DNA from: Candidatus Poribacteria bacterium
Lineage (GTDB): Bacteria > Poribacteria > WGA-4E > WGA-3G
DNA: 53,575 bases
Direction: 5' to 3'
Assembly: GCA_003635195.1 (NCBI GenBank)
Contig: PYIY01000097.1
Coordinates: 1-53,575, forward strand
Below, piece after piece: positions 1 through 6,560 of the stretch (position 1 is the first letter of the stretch; the number at the start of each line of letters is the position of its first letter). Both the position numbers and the translations under genes were made by a program. The notes beneath the pieces are model-generated. The model saw nothing but the letters and a program-made list of their open reading frames with translations, did no database searches and was not told the origin of the DNA.

Positions 1-48
1 GACCTCTGAAGTGGAAAACCTACTGATGCGCCTAACAGTTAAAAACAT

Positions 49-77
49 TTGACTTTTTTTTTAATGTGTGTTATACT
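49..77 (+). promoter_or_regulatory. sigma70-type promoter for tRNA-tilS
   Basis: A TTGACT hexamer (49-54) and a TATACT hexamer (72-77) are separated by 17 bp, close to the housekeeping consensus. Transcription would start near 84, about 40 nt before the tRNA, and could continue into tilS. The spacer is T-rich. Confidence 0.65.
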
Positions 78-122
78 TAATAAAAATGTTAGGGTAGAAT
101 TCACAAGCCCAACCAGACCTGT

Positions 123-196
123 GCCGGTGTAGCTCAGTGGTTTAGAGCACACGACTCATAATCGTGCTGTCCGGAGTTCGACTCTCCGCACCGGCA
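123..196 (+). tRNA. tRNA with anticodon CAT (Ile2/lysidine type or elongator Met)
   Basis: A full cloverleaf can be folded: acceptor GCCGGTG (123-129) with CACCGGC (189-195), D stem GCTC/GAGC (132-135/145-148), anticodon stem CACGA/TCGTG (150-154/162-166), T stem CGGAG/CTCCG (172-176/184-188), discriminator A196. The anticodon is CAT at 157-159 in the loop CTCATAA. CCA is not encoded. The anticodon stem lacks the three G-C pairs of an initiator, so it is an elongator Met or the tRNA-Ile whose C34 is converted to lysidine. The GA/TC closing pairs beside the loop resemble tRNA-Ile(CAT), and the next gene is tilS, which modifies that tRNA; this favours Ile2 but does not prove it. Confidence 0.93.
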
Positions 197-218
197 TTGT
201 CCTCTTAAGGCATTCCTC

Positions 219-1661
219 ATGAAAGCTGACTTTGTGCGACAGATGCACCGCTTCATTGTGCAGCACAAGATGATCGAGGATGGTGAAACTGTGCTTGTTG
301 CGGTTTCAGGCGGCGCGGATTCACTCGCACTTCTGTACGGGCTGCACGCTTTACGGACACAACTCAGCTGCAAACTTCACGTTGTGCATTTAAATCATTG
401 CCTCCGTCCAGATGCAGACGCAGACGCGGAATTCGTTCAGCAGCACGCAGCACGCTTGGAATTGCCTTGTACGATTCAACGTGTGGAAGTGCCTCGTTTG
501 GCAAAACAGTGGAAACTCTCTGTAGAGACGGCGGGCCGAAAGGCGCGCTACCAATTTTACGAATCTGTTTGTACGGAAGTGAGTGCCACTAAAGTAGCCT
601 TAGGACACCATCAGGATGATACCGCTGAAACGGTGCTGATGAACCTCATCCGCGGGAGTGGAGCCACCGGTTTGAAAGGTATCCCACCTGTTAGGGATAG
701 AAAATTTATTAGACCGCTCACACGGTCTACACGTCAAAACATTGAAACGTTTCTTACATCCATCGACATTGTACCGCGATATGATGTAACTAACACGGAT
801 ACAAACTATCTTCGTAACCGTATCCGTGGTGAGCTGATACCGCAACTTGCGCGTGATTATAATCCGAATATCAAAACCGGATTAAGTCGTACTGCCGATG
901 TGTTGGGTGCTGAATCCGAATATCTCGACACAGCCGCGCGGGAGGCGTTTGAGACGTGTCGGATACAAGGTCAGCACAAGAATGTTGTACTCAATAGGCG
1001 GAAATTCCGCCAATATCACATCGCATTGCAGCGGCGGATGCTCCGGCAGAGCGTCTCTGAAATGTTGGCTGATGTGAGCGATCTCTATTTCGCACATTGC
1101 GAGGCGATGCTAAACCTTGTTGAAGGGGATACCCCGAATACCGTGTTGGCACTTCCGAACGATTTGCGATTTCGACGCGCATATCAGCAGCTCATCTTTG
1201 AAAGAAAACCCGTTGCAACCGAAAGTTTCACTTATCCGGTCACTACTGTTGGTAAAACGTCTATAGCAATTTTAAATACAGAAATTACCGCTGAATTGGG
1301 TGATGTTGAGTCCCGTGGGACACCCGCATTACCTGATGGCAAGTTTGAAGCAATATTTGACTATGAGAAATTAAGGAAGGTGTTTGCAAAACCGTCTTCA
1401 GAAACAGTTCCGCTCACAGTGCGTAATCGGCGGCAAGGCGACCGGTTTCAGCCTTATGGTATGCGAGGAACGAAAAAGATTAAGGACTTTTTGATAGATG
1501 CTAAGGTGCCTCGCTACGAACGCGATAGCATTCCATTGCTTGTTTGTGGCGACGAGATTTTGTGGGTCATCGGTTACACTACCAGCGAATCTTTCAAGAT
1601 CACACCTGACACGCGGCAATATCTTTACCTACGTTATGTCAGCGACGAAACCTCTTCCTGA
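219..1661 (+). CDS. tilS: tRNA(Ile)-lysidine synthase TilS
   Basis: TilS is a cytoplasmic enzyme that uses ATP and lysine to convert C34 of tRNA-Ile(CAU) to lysidine, changing both charging and decoding from Met to Ile. The 480-residue protein has the PP-loop SGGADS at residues 30-35, the N-type ATPase motif GHHQDDTAET, and a C-terminal domain with VRNRRQGDRFQPYG and KDFLIDAKVPR as expected for long TilS proteins. It starts 22 nt after a CAT-anticodon tRNA and its last 26 bp overlap hpt. The tilS-hpt pairing is common in bacteria. ATG219 is the only sensible start; a strong Shine-Dalgarno is not obvious. Confidence 0.95.
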   Translation: MKADFVRQMHRFIVQHKMIEDGETVLVAVSGGADSLALLYGLHALRTQLSCKLHVVHLNHCLRPDADADAEFVQQHAARLELPCTIQRVEVPRLAKQWKLSVETAGRKARYQFYESVCTEVSATKVALGHHQDDTAETVLMNLIRGSGATGLKGIPPVRDRKFIRPLTRSTRQNIETFLTSIDIVPRYDVTNTDTNYLRNRIRGELIPQLARDYNPNIKTGLSRTADVLGAESEYLDTAAREAFETCRIQGQHKNVVLNRRKFRQYHIALQRRMLRQSVSEMLADVSDLYFAHCEAMLNLVEGDTPNTVLALPNDLRFRRAYQQLIFERKPVATESFTYPVTTVGKTSIAILNTEITAELGDVESRGTPALPDGKFEAIFDYEKLRKVFAKPSSETVPLTVRNRRQGDRFQPYGMRGTKKIKDFLIDAKVPRYERDSIPLLVCGDEILWVIGYTTSESFKITPDTRQYLYLRYVSDETSS

Positions 1662-2199
1662 ATCCGTTCTCATCTCTGAATCCCGTCTTCGGAACCGCAT
1701 TGGTGAACTTGGCGCACAGATTTCCACCGATTACGAAAATCAAGAGTTAGTCCTCCTCGGCGTACTCAGGGGGAGTGTGTTATTTTTCGCGGATCTCGCA
1801 CGTGCCATCTTTAAGGCACAATTGACCGATTCAGATAGAGGGGTCCGGGTCCGCTTTGAATTCGTGCAACTCACGAGTTACCATAACAGGATAAAACCCT
1901 CAAGGGTCCAACTCATCCGCGGCGGCAGTGATTATCTTGAACAGCGACACATTCTCATCGTTGAAGATATTGTTGATACTGGACACACTGTGAAGTTTCT
2001 CCGAGAACACCTCCGAACGCTAAACCCGAAAACCGTTAAGGTATGCACACTACTTGATAAATCTTCTCAACGCCAAGTACCTGTCGCTATCGACTATATC
2101 GGTTTTGAGATTCCAGATGGATTCGTGGTCGGGTATGGACTTGATTACGCGCAGCAGTATCGGAATTTACCTTACATCGCTCTGTTGGAAGAAACTTAA
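1636..2199 (+). CDS. hpt: hypoxanthine phosphoribosyltransferase
   Basis: Purine salvage enzyme that joins hypoxanthine or guanine to PRPP to give IMP or GMP. The 187-residue product has the normal length of the family. The PRPP-binding motif VEDIVDTG is at residues 109-116 and LGVLRGSVLFFADLAR near the N-terminus forms the pyrophosphate loop. The open frame extends upstream inside tilS, but ATG1636 (MSATKPLPES) gives the family-standard N-terminus, so the 26-bp overlap with tilS is real and suggests translational coupling. hpt follows tilS in many bacteria. Confidence 0.93.
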   Translation: MSATKPLPESVLISESRLRNRIGELGAQISTDYENQELVLLGVLRGSVLFFADLARAIFKAQLTDSDRGVRVRFEFVQLTSYHNRIKPSRVQLIRGGSDYLEQRHILIVEDIVDTGHTVKFLREHLRTLNPKTVKVCTLLDKSSQRQVPVAIDYIGFEIPDGFVVGYGLDYAQQYRNLPYIALLEET

Positions 2200-2270
2200 G
2201 CCTCTCCAATGGACGATAGAGACTATAAAGCGTCTTAATATTCGGTGTAAAATACTTTTTCATTTTTTTA

Positions 2271-2300
2271 TTGACAATAAATCATATTATTTGGTATAAT
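2271..2300 (+). promoter_or_regulatory. near-consensus sigma70 promoter
   Basis: TTGACA (2271-2276) and TATAAT (2295-2300) are both perfect hexamers with an 18-bp spacer in an AT-rich stretch. It drives the cytochrome gene that begins 32 bp downstream and is one of the strongest promoters visible in the window. Confidence 0.85.
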
Positions 2301-2331
2301 ATTTAGATAATACAGCATTAAAAGGAGATTT

Positions 2332-3105
2332 ATGATGCGTAAATTCGTTTCGTTTGCCCTATGTGGCGTTTTGATCATGGCATTCATCTTTTTCACACAA
2401 GCGCAAATGTCGGACAAAGCGCAACTGGGGCGCGAACTTTTTCACGATCCAACCTTTAAAGGTACAATTGACCCTGCTAAAGCAACCGGGCTTACCTGTG
2501 CAAATTGCCACGCGGATTTCGATGAAACCGAAAACCCAGATGGTGTCATTCGTGCGGGGCATAGCGTCGTTGGGGTCCCACACCGTGGAGAAGCGAAAGG
2601 TGGCATGATCAAAGGCGCAGACTTTGCACGTGCAGCAGGCGGCGGGGGCTTCTGTTATGAGCATTTCTTACAGAAGGTCCCACACGATAAAGTTAATCCT
2701 ACCGCAATTCCAGCTGAACACGCTGAAGCACTCATGGCTTATTTTGAAACTATCTCTGGGGACAACAAAGGTCCCGAATTTGAAATTGCCATGCTCGATG
2801 ACGATGCCAAAAAGGCAGCCGGTGAAAAAATCGCCGCTATGAGCGGTGATGCAAACAAAGGCTGGCAACTTTTCGGGCGCGCATGCGTTACTTGTCACCC
2901 AACAATTAAAAAACCTGGTATCGGTCCTCAACTTATCCGTTCCAGAGCACCGCGTAACGTTGACGGGGTGATGACGCGCTGGGCTACCAAAATTCGAGGT
3001 GGCGGGTCTCTCATGCCGTTTTATGCCCCGGATATTCTCAGCGACCAAGACATTGCCGACATCATTGCCTTCTTACGCGATCAGATAGAAAACATAGGAA
3101 AGTAA
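2332..3105 (+). CDS. secreted diheme cytochrome c
   Basis: Exported electron-transfer protein of 257 residues. A signal peptide (hydrophobic residues 5-23, cleavage near AQA) precedes two heme c sites, CANCH at 56-60 and CVTCH at 185-189. The N-terminal half, with LGRELFHDPTF followed by the first heme site, resembles the cytochrome c peroxidase/MauG arrangement. The C-terminal half is a class I cytochrome c with a likely Met ligand in GGGSLMPFY. AAAGGAG lies 5-10 nt before tandem ATG codons (2332 and 2335). It has its own strong promoter and a rho-independent terminator, so it is a single-gene unit. The electron partner is unknown. Confidence 0.85.
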   Translation: MMRKFVSFALCGVLIMAFIFFTQAQMSDKAQLGRELFHDPTFKGTIDPAKATGLTCANCHADFDETENPDGVIRAGHSVVGVPHRGEAKGGMIKGADFARAAGGGGFCYEHFLQKVPHDKVNPTAIPAEHAEALMAYFETISGDNKGPEFEIAMLDDDAKKAAGEKIAAMSGDANKGWQLFGRACVTCHPTIKKPGIGPQLIRSRAPRNVDGVMTRWATKIRGGGSLMPFYAPDILSDQDIADIIAFLRDQIENIGK

Positions 3106-3110
3106 CCCAT

Positions 3111-3154
3111 AGTTCTGGCTGAGATCAACCTTCTCAGCCGAACTTTTTATTTTA
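3111..3154 (+). terminator. rho-independent terminator of the cytochrome gene
   Basis: AGTTC-T-GGCTGAGA (3111-3124) pairs with TCTCAGCC-GAACT (3132-3144) around a 7-nt loop, with one bulge, and is followed by a T-rich tract (3144-3154). It lies 6 nt after the stop codon. Confidence 0.88.
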
Positions 3155-3188
3155 TTGTCGAATTTATCAAAGACTTCCATTGTCAAAA

Positions 3189-3208
3189 CTCCATGCTTTA
3201 GCTTGGAG
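3189..3208 (+). repeat. left-end hairpin of the tnpB element
   Basis: Eight-position stem with one mismatch and a TTTA loop. It matches the stem base and loop of the right-end hairpin, which marks the left boundary of the insertion sequence. Confidence 0.65.
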
Positions 3209-3271
3209 ATGTAGACAATAGAGACCCAAGACGTGTGGCAAGAGACTGGGAAACCTGGGTGAAGAATAGAC

Positions 3272-4627
3272 TTGAAATATCAATCTTTCTATGATAGGAT
3301 GTATCTATCACATTGGCAGGCATGTGAAGCGTGGTTACTGCTTGGAGACCCTATGCCTGCCTCCGACTTCACAGGGAATAAAAGTGTGAGATGTGATAAT
3401 CCTATGCGATTCGTAAGAGCGAAACGACTCAAAATAGAAAGTCAGCCTATTTTTTCTCAGATTAACGCAGCGTCCGCTGAGGTATGGAAAGAGTGCTGTA
3501 ATTTGATGGATTGGTACCAGTATCAGCGTGGGTATGGGCATGCTCACTGGAACTTCTATATCGGTGAGGATTGCGAGGGTTGGATGGACAAGAATCTGAC
3601 GAAAAGTCAACCTCTGCATTCTCAAAGTATACAGGCGGTGCGTGCGTCCTATTTTAAGTCTTGGATATCGTATTCTGTTCTTAAGAAAACAGGTGGCGTT
3701 AGGAATCTTAAGCCACCTAATAAACGAAAGAAATATCGTACGACGCAGTGGAAGAGATCTGCTATCACATTTGTGGAAAGCAGTTTTTTCGGTAAACGCG
3801 TTAGACTTTCAATGGGAGCAGGTAGGCCCAAGTTAGATATAAAGCTGCCCAAAAACTTTGATATGTCCACAAATCATTTGATCGCTACGATTGAGTTGGT
3901 CTATGATTATGGGCAGTGGGAACTTCATTTTACATATTACGAGACTATAGAACTACCGGAGAGCGGTAAAGGTGTTATGGGCGTTGATATAGGTGAGATA
4001 CATCCGATGGTATGTTTTGATGGTCAAGATACTCTGATTTTTAATGGACGATATATCCGATCGCTATATCGACTTAGAAATAAGGTGCTTGCAGGATTCA
4101 ATTCCGCTATCAGTCAATGCCAACGCCATTCCAAACGCTGGTGGAGACTTACCCGACGCAAGTGGAAGAAGATTAGAAGAATAGACAATCAAATCAAGGA
4201 CTGCTTGCACAAACACACTCGGAAGTTGCTGGATCAATGTGAGTTGAGAGGTATTGGTACCATTGTTGTAGGTGATTTGACGGGTATACGCGATAATATA
4301 GATTACGGCAAAAAGTCAAATCAGAAGCTGCATCAGTGGCCATTCGCCAAGTTGGTAAATATGATAACCTACAAAGCAAAAGCATTAGGTATCAAAGTGA
4401 AACACATCAACGAAGCATACACTTCACAAACTTGTCCGAAATGTGGTAATAGAAAGAAACCTACAAATCGCGAATATTCCTGCAAGTGCGGCTTTACATA
4501 TCACCGCGATGGTGTAGGTGCGATAAACATAAGACAAAAGTATCTGGGATGCTTAAGTGTCCCCGTAGTGGCGGACATGGCACCGCCCTTGGGCTTTCGC
4601 TTGGAAGTCCCTGTTGCCTTGGCTTAA
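3272..4627 (+). CDS. tnpB: TnpB RNA-guided nuclease (IS200/IS605 OrfB), variant RuvC-II
   Basis: TnpB proteins are omegaRNA-guided DNA nucleases related to Cas12. This 451-residue version shows RuvC-I Asp239 (VMGVDIGE), a zinc finger with Cys388, Cys391, Cys404 and Cys406, and RuvC-III Asp413 (HRDGVGAINI). At the usual RuvC-II position the sequence is VVGDL (332-336) rather than E-D-L. A glutamate instead sits at 381 directly before AYTSQTC, matching the rearranged active site reported for some TnpBs and for Fanzors. The N-terminus is divergent. The assumed start is TTG3272 without a clear Shine-Dalgarno; a later start is possible. It looks intact, so the nuclease could be active. Confidence 0.85.
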   Translation: MKYQSFYDRMYLSHWQACEAWLLLGDPMPASDFTGNKSVRCDNPMRFVRAKRLKIESQPIFSQINAASAEVWKECCNLMDWYQYQRGYGHAHWNFYIGEDCEGWMDKNLTKSQPLHSQSIQAVRASYFKSWISYSVLKKTGGVRNLKPPNKRKKYRTTQWKRSAITFVESSFFGKRVRLSMGAGRPKLDIKLPKNFDMSTNHLIATIELVYDYGQWELHFTYYETIELPESGKGVMGVDIGEIHPMVCFDGQDTLIFNGRYIRSLYRLRNKVLAGFNSAISQCQRHSKRWWRLTRRKWKKIRRIDNQIKDCLHKHTRKLLDQCELRGIGTIVVGDLTGIRDNIDYGKKSNQKLHQWPFAKLVNMITYKAKALGIKVKHINEAYTSQTCPKCGNRKKPTNREYSCKCGFTYHRDGVGAINIRQKYLGCLSVPVVADMAPPLGFRLEVPVALA

Positions 4628-4692
4628 ACCCAAGGAATGTTCCTATAAGGAACAAAAGAATCTCCAGTCTTTAGACTGGAGAGAGTTCAATG
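4540..4692 (+). ncRNA. candidate omegaRNA of the tnpB element
   Basis: The 3' end of tnpB and the right end are packed with hairpins: TGTCC/GGACA (4558-4562/4573-4577), CCTTGG/CCAAGG (4617-4622/4630-4635), GTTCC/GGAAC (4639-4643/4649-4653) and the terminal CTCCAGTC hairpin (4662-4681). In this family the guide RNA covers exactly this region, with the guide taken from flanking DNA after the right end. Boundaries are inferred from known elements, not measured. Confidence 0.5.
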
Positions 4693-4923
4693 ACCTTGTA
4701 ACCAACTCTCTTCACTGTCCGTTATTTATCAATAAAGCCACGATTTGAACGATTAGGGCATAATTCGCAAACGCCTGCGGTTCTTAATATTTAGGCACTT
4801 TGGAAAACTTTCTTATTGAACAAGAACCGCGAGAAAGTAAAATTGTTATTTGTCCCAGTTTGAAGTCCCTTTGTTGATAAAAACAGCATCTCAAACAAGA
4901 CAATATGAAGAGAGGGTGGTGTT
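4693..4923. other. intergenic region before the lipoprotein gene
   Basis: AT-rich sequence with no coding frame that I can support. The first bases after the right end would act as the guide of the neighbouring omegaRNA in its present position. I see no convincing promoter, although the lipoprotein gene must be transcribed from here. Confidence 0.4.
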
Positions 4924-5469
4924 ATGCAAGTATCTCGAGTTGACATGTTTTTCTACATGTCCGTAATAGGTATTTACATTCTCATAGCAGGTCTCGTCCT
5001 AAGTTTAGCAGGCTGCGGCGGTAGCAATCTAAAAAATCCTGTCTCAGAAGAGAGCGCGACGGCAGAAGATAGCGAAGCCACAGACGATGTTGTTGAACTT
5101 ACACATATCCCAGACGTAGCGGAACCGGAGCAGGTTACTGACCTTGACGTAAAAATCACCGTTACAAAGAAAACGGTGCAACCTGGTGAAGCAGTTGAAT
5201 TAACCGCTTCGGTGAAAGGGGTTAGAGGCACCAGCGTTACGTTGAACTGGCTGAACATTACCCAGTTCGGCGAACTTTCCGCATCCACCGAAAATCCAGT
5301 CACCTGGACTGCTCCTCAGACACTGGACGGGGAGAACGTTCAAGTTGAAGTTATTCAACTTGTTGTAACTGTAATTAGTGAAGTTGTTTCAGTCGGATCT
5401 TCTGGAATTGAAACCGATACACAAATTTTTACAGATACGAAAAATGTCTTGCTGACTGTTAGAAATTAG
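4924..5469 (+). CDS. putative lipoprotein with Ig-like fold
   Basis: A 181-residue envelope protein of unknown function. A hydrophobic segment (residues 13-29) ends in the lipobox LAGC with Cys31, followed by GGS, which fits lipid anchoring. An acidic linker (residues 40-75) leads to a beta-rich domain (VTKKTVQPGEAVELTASVKG) reminiscent of bacterial Ig-like or PKD-like modules, including NPVTWTAPQ. GAGGGTGG lies just upstream of ATG4924; Met8 or Met12 could also initiate. It stands alone between two IS-related sequences. Confidence 0.7.
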   Translation: MQVSRVDMFFYMSVIGIYILIAGLVLSLAGCGGSNLKNPVSEESATAEDSEATDDVVELTHIPDVAEPEQVTDLDVKITVTKKTVQPGEAVELTASVKGVRGTSVTLNWLNITQFGELSASTENPVTWTAPQTLDGENVQVEVIQLVVTVISEVVSVGSSGIETDTQIFTDTKNVLLTVRN

Positions 5470-5559
5470 TTAGTAGTAGATTCGTTCTAAGCGAGCAACA
5501 TCCGCACCGCTTAGATCTCGACAAGACTTGTCTCTATTTTGTTTCGTTAGGGTACCAAG

Positions 5560-5763
5560 TCAGTAACCCCGCCCTAAAGGATGGGGCTTGTGCGAAGCGT
5601 ATGCCAAACGTCCACTCCACGAGTTAAACCGCTGACTACAGGTCGCTTCTGTGTGGCGATATTAGTAGCACAGCGATGTTTGACAGGTGCATCGGTAGTC
5701 AAAACCTGTCACTAACTTAAAAGGAGCAGTGTTTCCTCCCTTGCCTAAAAACAGGGGTTTCCA
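5560..5763 (+). mobile_element. orphan IS605-like remnant or PATE with omegaRNA-like core
   Basis: A 200-bp non-coding element without tnpA or tnpB. It begins with a hairpin built on CCCCGCCC-TAAA-GGATGGGG (5567-5586) and ends with CCCTTG/CAGGGG (5738-5743/5752-5757), then GTTTCC. This pattern is typical of IS605-family ends. Between them lies a pseudoknot: GACTAC (5634-5639) pairs with GTAGTC (5695-5700), which is itself inside the loop of the perfect stem TGACAGGT/ACCTGTCA (5681-5688/5704-5711). A further bulged stem, TCG-CTGTG/CACAG-CGA, lies at 5643-5676. This resembles TnpB guide RNAs. Its end hairpins differ from those of the tnpB element at 3.2-4.7 kb, so it comes from another family. 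Confidence 0.6.
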
Positions 5764-5777
5764 CACCGAAGATTTTG

Positions 5778-6560
5778 ATGAAGAGAAGGTTAATTCATAT
5801 TTCTATAGCTGTTGTGTTTGTAATGATGTTCTCTGGAACGAGGCTTGATGCTGGAGGACATCAGCATCTGGTGAAAAAAGGGGATACGTTGTGGGACATT
5901 TCTCGGAAATATAAAGTCCCCCTCAAATCGATTATCCAAGCTAACAGTATTCAATCTACGAAACGGTTACAGATCGGGAAAAAACTGCTGATTCCTGGAG
6001 CCCCTGTTGAGGGAATTTGGTATCGGGTTAAAGCTGGAGATACGTTGTGGAGTATCGCACACCGCCATAACGTTGAGGTCCGTGACCTTCAGAGAATCAA
6101 CAGTATCTCTTCACCTCGCAGCCTCCAGATTGGCACAAGAATTCGCATTCAACAGGATGGCAGTCCAGGTTTCGCAAAACCGCTCAGGATCCCTTTAGTC
6201 GTTACATCAAAGTACGGCTACCGACCTCACCCCGTAACAGGTCGCTACCAACACCACGAAGGCATTGACTTCCGTGCCGCCTCTGGCACACGGGTTTACG
6301 CTTCTAAAGCTGGTAGAGTCATCTTTGCTGGGCGGAGAGGCGGTTACGGGAAAATCGTCGGTATAGAACACGCGGGCGATTTTACCACTTGGTATGGGCA
6401 TTTGTCACGCATCAGAGTGAAAGTTGGACAAACTGTGAGCCAAGGAAAGGTAATTGGCTTGTCCGGAAACACCGGTATATCCACCGGACCCCATTTACAT
6501 TTTGAAATTAGGTACAAAGGCAGAAGTGAAAAACCAACTAAGTACATTACCATACCGTAA
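5778..6560 (+). CDS. LysM-LysM-M23 murein endopeptidase
   Basis: Exported zinc peptidase that cuts peptidoglycan cross-links. The 260-residue protein has a signal peptide (residues 5-22), two LysM repeats (about 28-73 and 79-125, each with a KGDTLWDIS- or AGDTLWSIA-type motif), and an M23 domain with zinc ligands His160 and Asp164 (HEGIDF) and the HLH pair 239-241. ATG5778 is preferred to an in-frame TTG at 5775. No good Shine-Dalgarno is visible because the IS remnant ends about 14 bp upstream. The stop overlaps the next gene by 35 bp, so the two wall enzymes are probably translated together. Similar proteins act as NlpD/EnvC-type regulators or MepM-type hydrolases. Confidence 0.9.
   Translation: MKRRLIHISIAVVFVMMFSGTRLDAGGHQHLVKKGDTLWDISRKYKVPLKSIIQANSIQSTKRLQIGKKLLIPGAPVEGIWYRVKAGDTLWSIAHRHNVEVRDLQRINSISSPRSLQIGTRIRIQQDGSPGFAKPLRIPLVVTSKYGYRPHPVTGRYQHHEGIDFRAASGTRVYASKAGRVIFAGRRGGYGKIVGIEHAGDFTTWYGHLSRIRVKVGQTVSQGKVIGLSGNTGISTGPHLHFEIRYKGRSEKPTKYITIP

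Larger units (their letters stand above)
3175..4692 (+). mobile_element. IS200/IS605-type element carrying tnpB only
   Basis: Subterminal hairpins resemble each other at the two ends: CTCCATGC-TTTA-GCTTGGAG at 3189-3208 (one T-T mismatch) and CTCCAGTC-TTTA-GACTGGAG at 4662-4681 (perfect). Such imperfect palindromes are the ends recognised by the single-stranded transposase TnpA in this family. No tnpA is present, so any movement would need TnpA in trans. The exact termini are estimates; the right end is probably just after GAGTTCAATG (4683-4692). Confidence 0.7.

Noticed and set aside
122..196. tRNA acceptor stem beginning at T122
   Set aside because: TGCCGGT/ACCGGCA also pairs, but that register misplaces U8 and the discriminator; starting at G123 gives a canonical cloverleaf with A73.
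5486..5515. Terminator after the lipoprotein gene (TCTAAGCG/CGCTTAGA)
   Set aside because: The hairpin is perfect but its loop is 14 nt and no T-tract follows, so it is not a convincing intrinsic terminator.
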